This document shows, one piece after another, positions 32,380 through 42,734 of a DNA stretch of 64,000 bases. The DNA lies in assembly GCF_024139115.2 (NCBI RefSeq), contig NC_085141.1:239683047-239747046 (forward strand). The letters are read 5' to 3'. The DNA comes from Armigeres subalbatus (lineage: Eukaryota > Arthropoda > Insecta > Diptera > Culicidae). Under the pieces are notes generated by a model. That model saw only the letters and a program-made list of their open reading frames with translations, was not told the DNA's origin and ran no database searches. Each line of letters begins with the position of its first letter. The stretch's first letter is position 1. The translations under genes and the position numbers were made by a program.

Positions 32380-32999
32380 TGATTGGCCCACCAATTGGGA
32401 AGCAGAGAAGATTCAAAATAAGGTAGGGGAAGGGGGGGCAATATGCCCTAGCTAAGCAAACACTGCTCTATTGTCTTATTTGTAACGCTATTCATGGGTA
32501 TTTTTACATTATGCATCAGTTGAACAAGATAGCTAGTTGATGCCATTTAAAAATTGTCAAAAATCTCAATCATATTGATAATATTCACATTTCAAAAAAG
32601 TGGTGATATTCTGTTGCCGGAAAACTCATGAGGCAAAACGCCTTTTAGCTGGCAGCTCATAGGGAACAAAGTACCACGCGTCGGCGAATCAGCATTCTAG
32701 TATGGATAGTCCGTGGAGACGCAAGTACTTTGTAGGTTATTGCCACTAGGGCGTTTTGCCTCGCCAAAATGTTAGACGTTTCTTCAAAATGTGGAAATTT
32801 TCGGTTTTTCCGACCTTCCCATGCACTATTTTGAAACTTTCTTCGCCTATCCTACATAATTTTAGATCTAGTTTTGTTACGTACATCTTAATGACGGTAA
32901 ATATGAGGGAAACCACAAAAGGCGTTTTGCATCGGGGGGGCGTTTTGGGGCCTCTTCCCCTATAAAAGAAAAGTGCATTCGCTCGCAGAGCATTCAGTC
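32380..32999 (+). promoter_or_regulatory. RNA polymerase II promoter-like block split by a transposon
   Basis: CTGATTGGCCCACCAATTGG (32378-32397) contains CCAAT boxes on both strands. TATAAAAG lies at 32961-32968, and CATTCAGTCT, a close match to the arthropod initiator TCAGT, lies at 32991-33000, about 33 bp downstream. A 535-bp MITE sits between CCAAT and TATA and uses the TA of the TATA box as target. Before insertion the CCAAT-TATA spacing would have been about 30-45 bp. This is an inference from motifs; no transcript data are available. Confidence 0.4.
32426..32960. mobile_element. 535-bp TIR element inserted at the TA of a TATA box
   Basis: The left end GGGGAAGGGGGGGCAATATG and the right end GGGGCCTCTTCCCC form an imperfect inverted repeat. 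TA flanks both ends (32424-32425 and 32961-32962), as expected for Tc1/mariner/pogo-class targets. Inside, the motif GGCGTTTTG or GGCAAAACGCC occurs repeatedly (32632, 32751, 32921, 32940). No coding capacity. Confidence 0.65.
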
Positions 33000-33077
33000 T
33001 TTTTTATACCACCACTAGAAATTCGCGGTTATTTGAAAAGATCGTTTTCTTACTTTTTGGACTTAGCCGAAGCAAAC

Positions 33078-33093
33078 AGCCTTTTTCAAGGCT
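33078..33093 (+). promoter_or_regulatory. Histone-type 3' stem-loop-like hairpin
   Basis: AGCCTTTTTCAAGGCT forms a perfect 6-bp stem with a TTTC loop, the canonical histone mRNA loop, preceded by AAAC. It is 82 bp after the initiator-like sequence at 32996, too short a distance for any core histone coding region. The bottom pair is A-T instead of the usual G-C. Confidence 0.4.
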
Positions 33094-33099
33094 CTAAGA

Positions 33100-33505
33100 G
33101 TTAAAAATAATGTTCTCCTTCAGTCGCTATCGCACGGATTAGGAGGCCCTACATCCCCTGCTGGGCCAACTTGTGGCTTATTTCAGGCAGTCCTTCAGTG
33201 GGAAGGTTGCCACTGTCGAGGCTAATATTCCGTGACCGGACAGATACTTCCTGAATTGTTTTTGATGATTCTTGTTCGAGGTAGATTTGATTTCTGTGTC
33301 GGTTTGATGAGAAGATTTTGCCAAGGAATGGTATGCAACGCCGATTATTTATCCAAAATAGTTGATGTGAGAAATTTGGACATATTATGTATCTTAAAGG
33401 CATGTCAAGTCAAGTCCTACGTCCACTTAGCGGTTATGTCATAGACATTACCCACTGTTCGTTTTTTCTGATGAGCAATGTGGTTCTCGCAATGGGTATT
33501 CAATC
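33100..33505. other. Unassigned DNA, no gene seen
   Basis: A minus-strand open frame (33149-33403, 84 aa) has no recognised domain. GTCAAGTCCTACGTCC at 33406 recalls the repeat start near 31041. Confidence 0.4.
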
Positions 33506-33509
33506 TTGA

Positions 33510-33700
33510 GGGGTCCCGTAGCGTAGTTGGCTACACGTTCGCCTCTTAAGCGAATGGCCATGGGTTCGATTACCAGCCCCTCCACCAAACCCTTGCCAGT
33601 CAGTCGGCAGAAGCGCAGTCCGTACGGTGACGTTTTGGGGATCGCGCCTTATGACGACTGACAAATCTGTTCTTCTCGGAGGCATTCAAATAAAAGCTTT
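33510..33700 (+). mobile_element. tRNA-derived SINE (GGTCCCGTAGCGTAGTTGGC head)
   Basis: The A box is in TAGCGTAGTTGGCTACACG and the B box is GGTTCGATTACC. A tRNA-like core with CTCTTAAGC in the anticodon region is present. The body (CGGCAGAAGCGCAGTCCGTA, GACGACTGACAAATCTGTTC) ends at an AAATAAAAGCTTTT tail. The body and the lack of a 3' acceptor strand argue for a SINE over a tRNA gene. Confidence 0.7.
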
Positions 33701-33879
33701 TACAAACGATGTTTATCAAGAAAAGTTATTTTTAAACAGAAGTGAACCTCATTGCAGTATTGCACGGCAAACGAAATTTAGGAAAAATTGCTTCCTGTCA
33801 TAATTATCAATTAAATAATGCAGTCGTATGCATGTTAGGCCGGGAATGGGGTAAGAAACCCTATTATGAGCCTGGAAAC

Positions 33880-34070
33880 CTCAACCCACGATAGCAATTT
33901 CGAGATCAGCAGATGATACTTGATGAAAGTTAGAACATGTAATTGGTATTCAGTTGTTTGATTTCTTTTTTTCTGATTTTGATGCTTGACGAATGTTATG
34001 AGACTGGAAACCTCAACTCACGATAGCAATTTCGAGATCAGCAGATGATATCTGATGATAGTTGGAACAT
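33880..34070 (+). repeat. Dispersed repeat R, copies 2 and 3 in tandem
   Basis: AGCAATTTCGAGATCAGCAG occurs at 33893 and 34024. The first copy runs on to AGTTGTTTGATTTC and GATTTTGATGCTTGAC. The second stops at GGAACATGT (34069), where the minus-strand retrotransposon begins. Its continuation resumes at 36858. Confidence 0.7.
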
Positions 34071-34181
34071 GTTTATTTGGGTGGTTCTACATCAACAGGC
34101 TTCGAAGCCCCAATGATGGTTTGTGCATTGACAAAAAAACTTATATTACAAAAACTATCTTAACACCGTAAAAAATCTAGC

Positions 34182-35288
34182 TCAAAGCACGTCTCTTGAT
34201 ACATTAAAGTCAAACTCTGAAGCCACACGGTTGAATGTCCTCTGTAACCCAGTAATAGCATTATTCACTCCATAATTAGTACGATGAGATGGTGGTCGCA
34301 GCATCATATTGTTCCGAGTTGCTCGAGGTCTTACATAAATGTGTACTCGTTCAAGAATGCTCGGGCAATCTACTCTGTTTTGAAGGATGTCGGAAACTAG
34401 AAGAGCTCTAGCTACATCTCTCCGCCTTGCAAGGGTATCCAGACGAATTAGTCGGCAACGGTCCTCGTAGCTTGGTAGATGCAGTGGATCTTGCCATGGT
34501 AGTCGACGGAGTGCGAATCTAATGAGGCGCCGTTGAACTGACTCGATTCTCTCTGCTCCATTGTGGTAGAATGGGCTCCAAATAGTCGAGCCATACTCCA
34601 GTATCGAACGCACTAAGGCACAGTAAAGTGCCTTTAAGCAATAAATATCCGAAAACGTTTTTGTTATCCGAAAGATAAATCCCAGACATTTGTAAGCCTT
34701 ATCTACTGCAAAAGATACGTGTTGCTTAAATGTTAACTGGGAGTCTAGTATTACCCCCAAGTCCTTAATTTCGTCCACCCTTTCCAACTGAACTTCAGAA
34801 AGAAAATAGTTATAAACTTGTGTATTCTTTAGTCGAGAAAACGTAATAACTGAACATTTGTCAGGATTGACAGTCATACGATTCTTCTGGCACCAATCAG
34901 CGAAGGTATCAAATTGCCGTTGTAGAAACTGTTCATCTACTTCAGAGCGTATATTAAAATATATTTTTAAGTCATCAGCGAAGGATAGCCGAGGTCCCTT
35001 CATTACTGCGTTTACATCGTTGAAATATAGGAGAAAGATAATTGGTCCAAGATGGCTGCCTTGCGGTACGCCTGAGGTGATGGGAAACGATACCGAAGTG
35101 GAATTACCTATAGCTACTTGCGACTGACGGTCGCTTAGGTAGGACTGGAACCAGTTCAAAAGTGTCCCTTGTATTCCAAACCTCTCAAGCTTTGCAACAG
35201 CGATTTGATGGCTGACTTTTTCGAATGCTGCTGAAAGGTCTAGGTACACCACATCCGTTTGCGCTCGCTCTAGCATACTGTCAGTCAC
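34182..35288 (-). CDS. Reverse transcriptase domain of a LINE, open over 368 aa
   Basis: This is the longest convincing open reading frame in the window. Motif A is VVYLDLSAAFEKVSH near residue 13-28, with the usual AFD Asp replaced by Glu but the catalytic LD kept. Motif B is SGVPQGSHLGPIIFLLYFND and motif C is SFADDLKIYF. These are followed by NPDKCSVITFSR, KDLGVILDSQLTFKQHV, SILEYGSTIWSPFY and IESVQRRLIRFALRRL, typical of jockey/CR1/L2-like LINEs. The start used (35288) is simply the first ATG after a frameshift; the true protein began upstream. It is open to its natural-looking stop at 34182 but is N-terminally broken, so it is probably not a functional polyprotein. Confidence 0.8.
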   Translation of the reverse strand: MTDSMLERAQTDVVYLDLSAAFEKVSHQIAVAKLERFGIQGTLLNWFQSYLSDRQSQVAIGNSTSVSFPITSGVPQGSHLGPIIFLLYFNDVNAVMKGPRLSFADDLKIYFNIRSEVDEQFLQRQFDTFADWCQKNRMTVNPDKCSVITFSRLKNTQVYNYFLSEVQLERVDEIKDLGVILDSQLTFKQHVSFAVDKAYKCLGFIFRITKTFSDIYCLKALYCALVRSILEYGSTIWSPFYHNGAERIESVQRRLIRFALRRLPWQDPLHLPSYEDRCRLIRLDTLARRRDVARALLVSDILQNRVDCPSILERVHIYVRPRATRNNMMLRPPSHRTNYGVNNAITGLQRTFNRVASEFDFNVSRDVL

Positions 35289-35842
35289 ATAGGAGGTGAG
35301 ACATAAAAGATTTGATGTCGTTTAGCGTCCCGAGATGAACCCATGTTGGTCTATGCTTAGATGTCGCCTGCAGTGGAACAGTAGTCGATCCATTACAACG
35401 AACTCGAAAAGTTTTGAAACAGCGCGGTATTCCACGGTACTTATCGATTTCTCTCCTATCACCCTTTTTGTGCACAGGAAGCATAAATGCACTTTTCCAG
35501 CAGGAAGGGAACACTCCAGTAGCAAGCTACATATTGAAGATCTTAAGCAGCGGGGTTAACAAACTACCAATCGACTTCTTCAATATTACCGAAGGAATGC
35601 CATCAGGTCCAACGCAAGTCGATGTTTTCAGTTTACCTGTGGCTGCCATTATGGAATCGTCATTGATGTTAATAATAGGCATAATGAACCCCGAAGGCTC
35701 AGTAATACATAATGCGGCGTTAATCTGTTCAGCGGTTAGAGTTTCTAGCGAAAAAATACCGAAGAACTTCTGCGAAAAAATACCGAAGGTGTCTGCCACG
35801 GAGTGCGGTTAACAGATAGGCTTCGCTTGGGAACATGTCTAT
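35289..35842 (-). pseudogene. RT N-terminal region of the same LINE, frameshifted
   Basis: On the minus strand, 35799-35527 reads NINDDSIMAATGKLKTS, CVGPDGIPSVILKKS and LLTPLLKIFNM. This continues in another frame as FPSCWKSAFMLPVHKKGDR and KYRGI, then in a third as SKLFEFVVMDRLL and SIDQHGFISGR. At least two frameshifts (about 35525 and 35330-35420) separate this from the open RT frame downstream. The GPDGIP and HKKGDR...YRGI strings are classic LINE RT motifs 0-2. Confidence 0.75.
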
Positions 35843-36732
35843 TAGAGTGGAGCGCAGTTGTATGGGAAAACGCAAACTTCGTCCGATCAAGTGAGATCAA
35901 GGTTTTTCTGAATCGTTTTGGGACCCCAATCAACTGTGCAAAATATGGGCTCGATTGGTTGCGACCTCGCATGCCGCATCGCGTTTTAAATTTACATGGA
36001 GATTAGTATGGGAAAATGTACTTTTTTACATTTTTGCTCTTAGCGGCTTCAATTTATCATCAATCACGTGACTCAATACGTTTGCATATAGTCTGGAAGA
36101 TGCCGAAAGACTTTGCCGAAGAAGGTACGCAGCTGGAAGGTCCACAAAAAATGTTATTCCGTTTTGAAAATTGATTGTTTAAACCATATGCAAGAAAACA
36201 ATGTTTCTGCCAGCACTACCGGACAACCTGTAATTGTCAGAGGGCAAAACCCATTTTCCTTCTAGTCGTAATTTCTACTTTGTGAAATCATTCCGAAAAT
36301 CTCACATTAGCTCCAAAGTCCTATAAAATCAATAATTTTTAAATAACACTCAGTTAAATTATTGCACCACGTAGTTCGGCAGTGCTGACAGAATAAATGA
36401 TTTTTTACATTTGGTTTGAACACTCAATCTTCGAAGCGTTATAACTTTTTTCGTGGACGTTCCAGCAACGTGCCTTCTTTAGCAAAGTTTTTCGGCATCC
36501 TTTGGGTTATACTTTAACGTAATGAGCCACTTGGTTTACGGTGAACTGAGACCTCTAGTAGTAGATATGCAAAAATATGCGTTCTCCCATACTAATTTCC
36601 ATAAAAACTTCAAACGCAATGCGGAAAGCGAGGAAACAACCAATCGGTCCCAAATTCTGCACAGTTGTTCAGGACCCATAATGGCTTCGAAAAACCATTG
36701 ATTTGAAAAAATGACCATGACGCCCCACTCTA
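35843..36732. mobile_element. 890-bp MITE with exact 8-bp TSD ATGTCTAT
   Basis: The ends are TAGAGTGGAGCG and CGCCCCACTCTA. The duplication ATGTCTAT lies at 35835-35842 and 36733-36740. Subterminal inverted blocks of roughly 120 bp (35921-36015 against 36578-36700) share AACTGTGCA, CGATTGGTTG and GGGAGAACGCATA-like sequence. An 8-bp TSD points to hAT- or P-type mobilisation. It interrupts the minus-strand LINE and is therefore younger. Confidence 0.85.
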
Positions 36733-36857
36733 ATGTCTATCTATCACGTACGACAGAACATGGGAAAAAGTTTGAGCTGCAGCATCTACATTGTTAGCAT
36801 GCATTATGTCATCCCAGTCCAGTGTCGAAAGAATATGGTTCATGCTGCCGATGTCTG

Positions 36858-36915
36858 CTGTAATTTGTATTTAGTTGTTTGATTTATATTTTCCTGATTT
36901 TGATGCTTGACCGAT
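36858..36915 (+). repeat. Dispersed repeat R, right part split by the LINE
   Basis: TAATTTGTATTTAGTTGTTT to GATTTTGATGCTTGAC. It is the continuation of the copy that ends at 34070. Confidence 0.7.
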
Positions 36916-36924
36916 GACTGACTC

Positions 36925-37780
36925 CTAGGCATCTTTAGTAATTCCGGAGTAAGAGGGACTCCGATGAGATTTTGTCATTCCGGAGCGAGAACGACTCTGA
37001 GGCATCTTTTGTTATTCTGGAGTGAGAAGGACTCCGAGGCATCTTTTGTCATTCCGGAGCGAAACGGACTCCGAGGATCTTTTTATTATTCCGGAACGAG
37101 AGGGACTCCGACGACTTTTTGTTATTTCGGAGCAAGAAGGACTCCGAGGCATCTTTTGTAATTCCGGAGTGAGAGGGAGTTCAACAAGCTTTCGTTGTTC
37201 CGGAGTGCGAAGGACTCCAAGAAGTTTTTGTGATTCCAGGGCGAGAGGGACTCCGAGGCATCTTTCGTAATTCCGGAGCGAGAGGGACTCCAAGAAGATT
37301 TTGTTATTCCGGAGCTAGAAGGACTTCGAGGCATCTTTTGTCATTCCGGAGCGAAACGGACTCCGAGGATTTTTTGTTATTCCGTAGCGAAAGGGACTCC
37401 GACGACTTTTTGTTATTACGGAGCGAGAAGGACTCCGAGGCATCGTTTGTGATTCCAGAGTGAGAGGAACTCTGATGCATCTTTTGTAATTCCAGAGCGA
37501 GAGGAACTCCGAGGCGTCTTTTGTTGTTCCGGAGTGAGGGGTACTCCAAGAAGTTTTTGTTATTCCGGAGCAAGAAGAACTCCGAGAGGGACTCCGAGGT
37601 ATCTATTGTAATTCCGGAGTGAGAGGGACTTCAACGAGTTTTTGTTATTCCGGAGCAAAAAGGACTCCGAGGCATCCTTTGTTATTCCAGAATGAGAGGA
37701 ACTCCGATGCATTTTTTGTGTGATTCCGGTGCGAGAGGGACTCCGAGGCATATTTTGTCATTCCGGAGCGAAACGGTCCA
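36925..37780 (+). repeat. About 37-bp minisatellite (ATTCCGGAGCGAGAGGGACTCC)
   Basis: The unit is near GAGGCATCTTTTGTTATTCC + GGAGCGAGAGGGACTCC, with 34-38-bp length variants. About 22-23 units are present. Open frames on both strands (ERDSEDFLLFRS-like and LRNNKKSSESLS-like) are by-products of repeat periodicity. Confidence 0.85.
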
Positions 37781-37785
37781 ACCTA

Positions 37786-37972
37786 GCAGGCATTTTACAT
37801 GATTAAAATGCCAAGAGTAAAGACCTGATCGAATCAACGCTACGTCTATTCCCTTCTTCCCCGGTCGATGGTTTTGCTCTAGAGCGAGCAAGCATTTCAG
37901 TTTATCAGGCCCAACCTAGCAGCCATTTTAGATGATTAACATGCCAAGAGTAAAGACCTGATCGAATCAGGT
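37786..37972 (+). repeat. Pair of direct 60-bp repeats 125 bp apart
   Basis: CCAACCTAGCAGGCATTTTA plus TGCCAAGAGTAAAGACCTGA lies at 37788-37846, repeated with few changes at 37911-37970. The second copy abuts the gag-like remnant, the first abuts the minisatellite. Confidence 0.75.
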
Positions 37973-37974
37973 TT

Positions 37975-38560
37975 CGCAACCACCCAGTCGAGTGGCGATC
38001 TGCGAGAAGATCTGCATCAGTTGTTCCGGGGTGTAAAACGGAGCAGAAAGTTTCGTTCTCCGACTGTCTATGGAATCCAGGAGGAGGGAGCGGGTTCCAT
38101 TCGCTGGTGAATGGTGCCGGTGCTGCTGGACTGGGGTGGACAGGAATCACTCGAAGGAAAGCCAGGATGGCCGGATAGTTCACCCCGTGGAGTGCAAGAA
38201 AACATTTCTTTTACGGCAGGGTCCTGGAGGAAGCCTTCTACCGGATTTGGTAGCCCGATGTTTATCGCCGCAGCTTGCGCACTTGGGATCTGCAATCTCT
38301 AACTTGTCGCACTGATCTATTGGATGTGGGTCGCAACACTTGTTGCAACGCGGTTTCATGTGGCAGTTCCGGGTGCCGTATCCAAAGTTGAGTTTCAGGT
38401 CCTCCTAGGTGGAGGAGCCGTGCTCCAAATGAGCCAGGTAAAGCATGGTAAAGTAATTTTCCGGAGCAAATCCGGCGGATCGCCATTTACAAACACAGGC
38501 AGACACTTCTCCTTCACTCCGATTGCACCTGCGTGCGATTGCTGCTCACTTCTTCGGCGA
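37975..38560 (-). pseudogene. Retroelement gag-like remnant with zinc knuckles
   Basis: One minus-strand frame reads MLYLAHLEHGSST, a TAG, EDLKLNFGYGTRNCHMKPRC, then CNKCCDPHPIDQCDKLEIAD and CASCGDKHRATKSGRR. The C-x2-C-x3-H-x4-C spacing in CNKCCDPHPIDQC and the following CASCGDKH resemble nucleic-acid-binding zinc knuckles of retroelement gag/ORF1 proteins. Further downstream, EQLMQIFSQIATRLGGCET ends at a stop near 37974. Stops and frameshifts make it non-functional. Parent element not identified. Confidence 0.5.
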
Positions 38561-40400
38561 TGAAATCGTTAAGGTCTAAAGGAGCCTTTAGACGTTTTTT
38601 ACGTGACTATTTTACGAGGATTTTGGAATTGACCCAGCTTGATTCAGCCGGATTTCGTTACTTACACGTTTTTACGTGTTTCTTTTAAAAAAAGTTATGA
38701 GATCTCTTCAAAGCCGCGACAAACAATTTTCAATAAAGTCGTTTGTTCACGGTTTTGAAATCCAGGCGTGAAGGAAAATTGTTGTAAAACGAAACGACTG
38801 CACCATTCCTAATCATCCTTAAATAAGTGATAAGTGATAAGAAAATCAAGTTAAAAGTTTCGATCTTGCTCAACAAATCTGTTTTTACTGGATTGCTCGA
38901 TCGGCAAAAAGGACTTATAATATTGTTGATATCGTTACACCCAGTGATGGCAAATTTTAATACAGTCCTGCATAAGAATCTTACAGACATTGTATAAAAT
39001 ATTGTCCTATACAACAACCATTCAAATCTAACATTTTTATATTATTTTAATACAGTATCTGTATAAAAAGCTTACATTTCTTGAATATTTTTTTTGCAGA
39101 ATTGTAAATGCAAAGATTTTATACAATAATTGTAAGATTTGTTTTGTGGGTGTAGAAAGTGTAGATAGTATACACATATCTGCTCCTGCTTCTCCAGTTG
39201 CAGATTCAGGTTTTCATTCTGAAATATATCTCTTGAATAGTGCTTTCATTATAACCTTTCGCTACGTTTCGATGTTCGTTGGTTCACCTGCTGGCCATTT
39301 TCAGTGAGGCAAATTTTCTTGTTATCTCCATTCGAATCTGATGAGACTCCAAAGCAGCGCTGAAGCATGCCATCGGAGAGGCATGAAATTTTTTTTTTTC
39401 CTTCAGCCCAATCCGAACAGAAGAAGAATCTCTTTGCTTACGTTCAATTTAACACGAATTCTTCATGGCACTTGGACCGACTAACGGTGAACTTCCAGTT
39501 GTAAAGTTGTCGACTCCTACTTGTCTCGCCATCACCATCATCGGGGTCATAGCGTTCTGAGAATTGAACCACATGCTCTGTGGTTCACTTCATTGTCGTG
39601 TAGCGTCAAGGAAGGTGTGGACTGGGTAGCGTACAGTGAATTTGAACAGAATGCAGATTATATTAGATTTTATACACACTGCAGCTTCCCCGAGTTTAAT
39701 AAATGCTGGTCGCGTGTTTCTGACAGACATGGAACAGCTTTCTCCATGTAACAAGCAAACGGAATCCTTTACCCACGAAACTATGACGACCGACAGCGAG
39801 ACAAACTGAAGCTGAGTGTCGCTATTCATGACTAATGGGCTCTGCGGTTGTGCGAAAGAAAACTTCGCTCTAGTTCATGATCGTACTGTTGAGAGATGCG
39901 AGATATCTTTATAAGTGACAACAACTGCTGTTGTTATGCTGCTCGATGCTGAATAAGCTTTTCCAAGATAATAACAAACTAAATAAATCATATCAGTCTT
40001 TTGTGCGGTGTCATCATTCAGTTTTATTTTGATATATTTCAGAATAACTAAGAGCACAGAATTTGTTTTTCTAGGAAAGATATTTTGTAACAGTAGTGCA
40101 TAAAGTATCATTTTCAAAATCAATAGGTCACTGGGCAGTAGATAAAAGTTATATTCTTTCAGTATGGTCGATAGTTGGTCTATTTTCACCTGATTACTGT
40201 CCAACATTCTGGCTTCACCTGGTCAACCGCCTTCTTCTTCCATTAAGATCACCATTATCATTAGCATTAGCATTGAGCATTTCGCACAAATTCGTAGGTG
40301 ATACAAGCTAAGACTATTGTATGAGAGTAGCATCACGTTACCACAGATATTGATTTGGGACTAATCACTATCTCTTATATGGAAGTATTGCATTGCACTC
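38561..40400. other. Unassigned DNA, no gene seen
   Basis: Short frames only (for example 39521-39751 +, 39875-40207 -), without recognisable domains. Confidence 0.5.
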
Positions 40401-40830
40401 TCCGATAGTCGAGATTCTGCCCTGGCCACGTTCTTGCGAATGCTGAGGAAGGAGAAGAATGGTTAGTTGGACACCTACTTAAGAAAGATGCAGAGAACTT
40501 TACGATATCTCATAAGTGCTACGGGAGGTTTTGGGATTGTATGGAAGGTTATAACAGTAGGAATCGTTTTGGTAGAACGTGAAACACAGAAAGAACTAAG
40601 ATGGAAATACAAAGACGGAAAGGGACGGACCTAGAATTGAACCCACGACCTACTGCTGATAAGGCAGAAGCGGTAGTCACTAGGCCACCGAGCTCGTCTC
40701 TTCACCTTCCATTCAGATCACCACGCTCCAAAAGATTGCCGAAAATCTGCAACCTCCCGGCGTTACCGTGCCCTTGCCGATTATGCCTCGGTCTCAGAGA
40801 TAGTCTACACTTATCTTCATGCAAGATATA
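40401..40830 (-). mobile_element. tRNA-derived SINE region (minus strand)
   Basis: Reading the minus strand from 40702: GAGCTCGGTGGCCTAGTGAC (A-box region), CTTCTGCCTTATCAGCAG, then the B box GGTCGTGGGTTCAATTCTAG. This is a tRNA-like head. The SINE body would extend left (to perhaps 40400). Limits on both sides are uncertain, and the right part to 40830 may be flanking DNA. Confidence 0.55.
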
Positions 40831-41340
40831 AAAAGCTCATGGAAAACACCATCTCTTGCAATTTCGACAGCTATCTCATTATCGGTAAAATAAGTTTGGT
40901 AAAAATTCGTTTTCATTAATCTGCGAAAGAAATATGTTCGGTTTGTATTCATGAACAGCTACCTTTAGGATTGAGCGAGGAAAATATGCCCTTCCCGTTA
41001 ATCAACGATATGGAGTTATTGCGATGCACTGTCGATTATGAATATAGGTAAAAATTTCTTTCTCTGCTTCAAACCAAACTCCAATTAACGGCTTCCTCTT
41101 TGATCTTAATCAGCATTTTTTTTTTGCATTTCGAATTGAATTTCGGGGAGTGATGTCTTAATTTGATGAATCAAGCACAACGGTTTACATAAGAACGATT
41201 CCGGATCCATAGTAAGTGTGTATGCACCTCATCTGACAGACGAAATTGATAAGGATGGTGAACTGATGAATTGATTATAATTAAACATGTTCATACCGGA
41301 GGTGGTTGTCGACTGTAGTATTATAGTATTATTCATCAGA
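40831..41340. other. Unassigned DNA, no gene seen
   Basis: No recognisable feature. Confidence 0.45.
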
Positions 41341-41343
41341 TAT

Positions 41344-41487
41344 GCAGCCTGATAACCAGCTAAAACGCTATATTAATTCTGATCAGACCTTTTGGTACCT
41401 TTATAGATCCTTTTTCAATAGATTAAAATGGTTCAGCATTTTAATGATCAGAATCAATATAGCCTTTTAACTGGTCATCAGTCTGCA
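41344..41487. mobile_element. 144-bp palindromic MITE
   Basis: The left arm GCAGCCTGATAACCAGCTAA, GCTATATTAATTCTGATCA is inverted at the right as TGATCAGAATCAATATAGCC and TAACTGGTCATCAGTCTGC, with arms of about 43 bp. No TSD recognised. Confidence 0.75.
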
Positions 41488-42540
41488 TAGTCGATAAACA
41501 ATACTCCATGATCATACCGTTTTGACGAAATGGCGTTTAGCGTCCTAAAACTAAAACCTTCAATAATGTACCATTCAGAGGATCAAGATTACAAAATGGA
41601 CTCAACATCCTATGTACAGAATTACACGAAATAAGCTGGAATAGTCATTTGAAAGCCAGTGTTCGAAATGAGAGTCAGTTGGTAGACTTGGGAAATCTAG
41701 AGAGTGCGAAGATACGACGCTACCTGCGAGCCACACATTAACAAAATTGATAATTTAGCACTACAATTTGAGATTGTTGCACGCCGTACCGTAACTCATA
41801 TTGAGAACAGGTCGGCTTCGATGTTGGCCTCTCGAGGGACGCTATATAGACAGGTCTGTCATTTATGTATGGGTTGCTACAGGACGAAACCAGCAACTAA
41901 TCATCAGGTCATGGCAGAACTATTTACACCAAGGTTTGTGCCAGCAATTTTTTTTTTTGACAACGGTGCTCGACTGTTTTGGCCCGATCTATGTTCATTG
42001 GCGTAACTACAGGGGCGCTAGGGGGGGCTATAGCCCCATCTAGAACTAAATTAGCCCCCCTAGAATTTTTGCCACTTTGCATTGTATTGTACTCATCTAG
42101 CTCTCTGATGATATATAGGCGTAACTGCCAGGAATGAGTTCTCTTCATTCACATATCTTTTTAAACGAAAGAATCTATTTCTATAATTAAATCTATTAAA
42201 TCTATTTTAACAAATTTTCGAACTTCGAACAATTGTTATATCTTACGGAAGGAATGTTAAACACGAAAAATAGTACTCTCCTTTATTCTCCAGCGCCAGA
42301 TATCATTACTTTAGGAAATTGGAGTAGGAACAGTGGTTCCATGCTGGTGCAATGCTGATTAAATAAATAATAGAAGCAACAGACTAAGAAAACAAATACA
42401 ATTTCTAAAATTTTGATTGGATAAAGAAAGTTCTAGTGGTATACTGAAGCATTTCTTTCTGTAGCTTTGAATAGTGATTTCTGTTTTTTCTGTCCAGAAA
42501 ATCAATAAGAGGTTCCAGAAAGGCAAAATCTTGAGTTTTC
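41488..42540. other. Mostly unassigned DNA
   Basis: TTGGCGTAACTACAGGGG (41998) and AGGCGTAACTGCCAGG (42118) are partial direct repeats around a GC-rich block, possibly a small mobile element. No gene. Confidence 0.4.
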
Positions 42541-42734
42541 AAGAATAGGTAGGGGAAATGACGGGTTTGGCAGGTTTTGTTTTATTATTGTCAGGAGGAT
42601 TTTTTATGACTGATTATGCTCAAATTTGGCCTAAACATTCTTTGCATATCAAAGAATATTGTGGCCATAAAGTTTTCTGGAATCTGACGACAGAATATTC
42701 GTCACTCACACTCCTGTGAAATGATGGTTCTGAG

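Larger units (their letters stand above)
34071..36857 (-). mobile_element. Non-LTR retrotransposon (minus strand) inserted in repeat R
   Basis: The left flank ends in repeat R (...GGAACATGT) and the right flank resumes in repeat R (TAATTTGTATTTAGTTG), so the whole 2.8 kb lies inside one repeat copy. It encodes the RT region (34182-35800) and an upstream part (36741-36857, for example LDWDDIMHANNVDAAAQTF). An 890-bp MITE interrupts it at 35843-36732. No long TSD or poly(A) was recognised. The 5' part is missing. Confidence 0.8.

Noticed and set aside
31291..33093. Intact histone gene
   Set aside because: Promoter-like boxes and stem-loop-like hairpins exist but no histone peptide can be read in any frame between them.
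33510..33585. Functional tRNA gene with a CTT-type anticodon loop
   Set aside because: The tRNA-like head is followed by a SINE body and A/T-rich tail, and the 3' acceptor strand is not complementary to the 5' end.
36964..37751. Repeated-peptide ORFs (ERDSEDFLLFRS-like)
   Set aside because: Periodicity of a roughly 37-bp minisatellite; open on both strands and not in register with a multiple of three.
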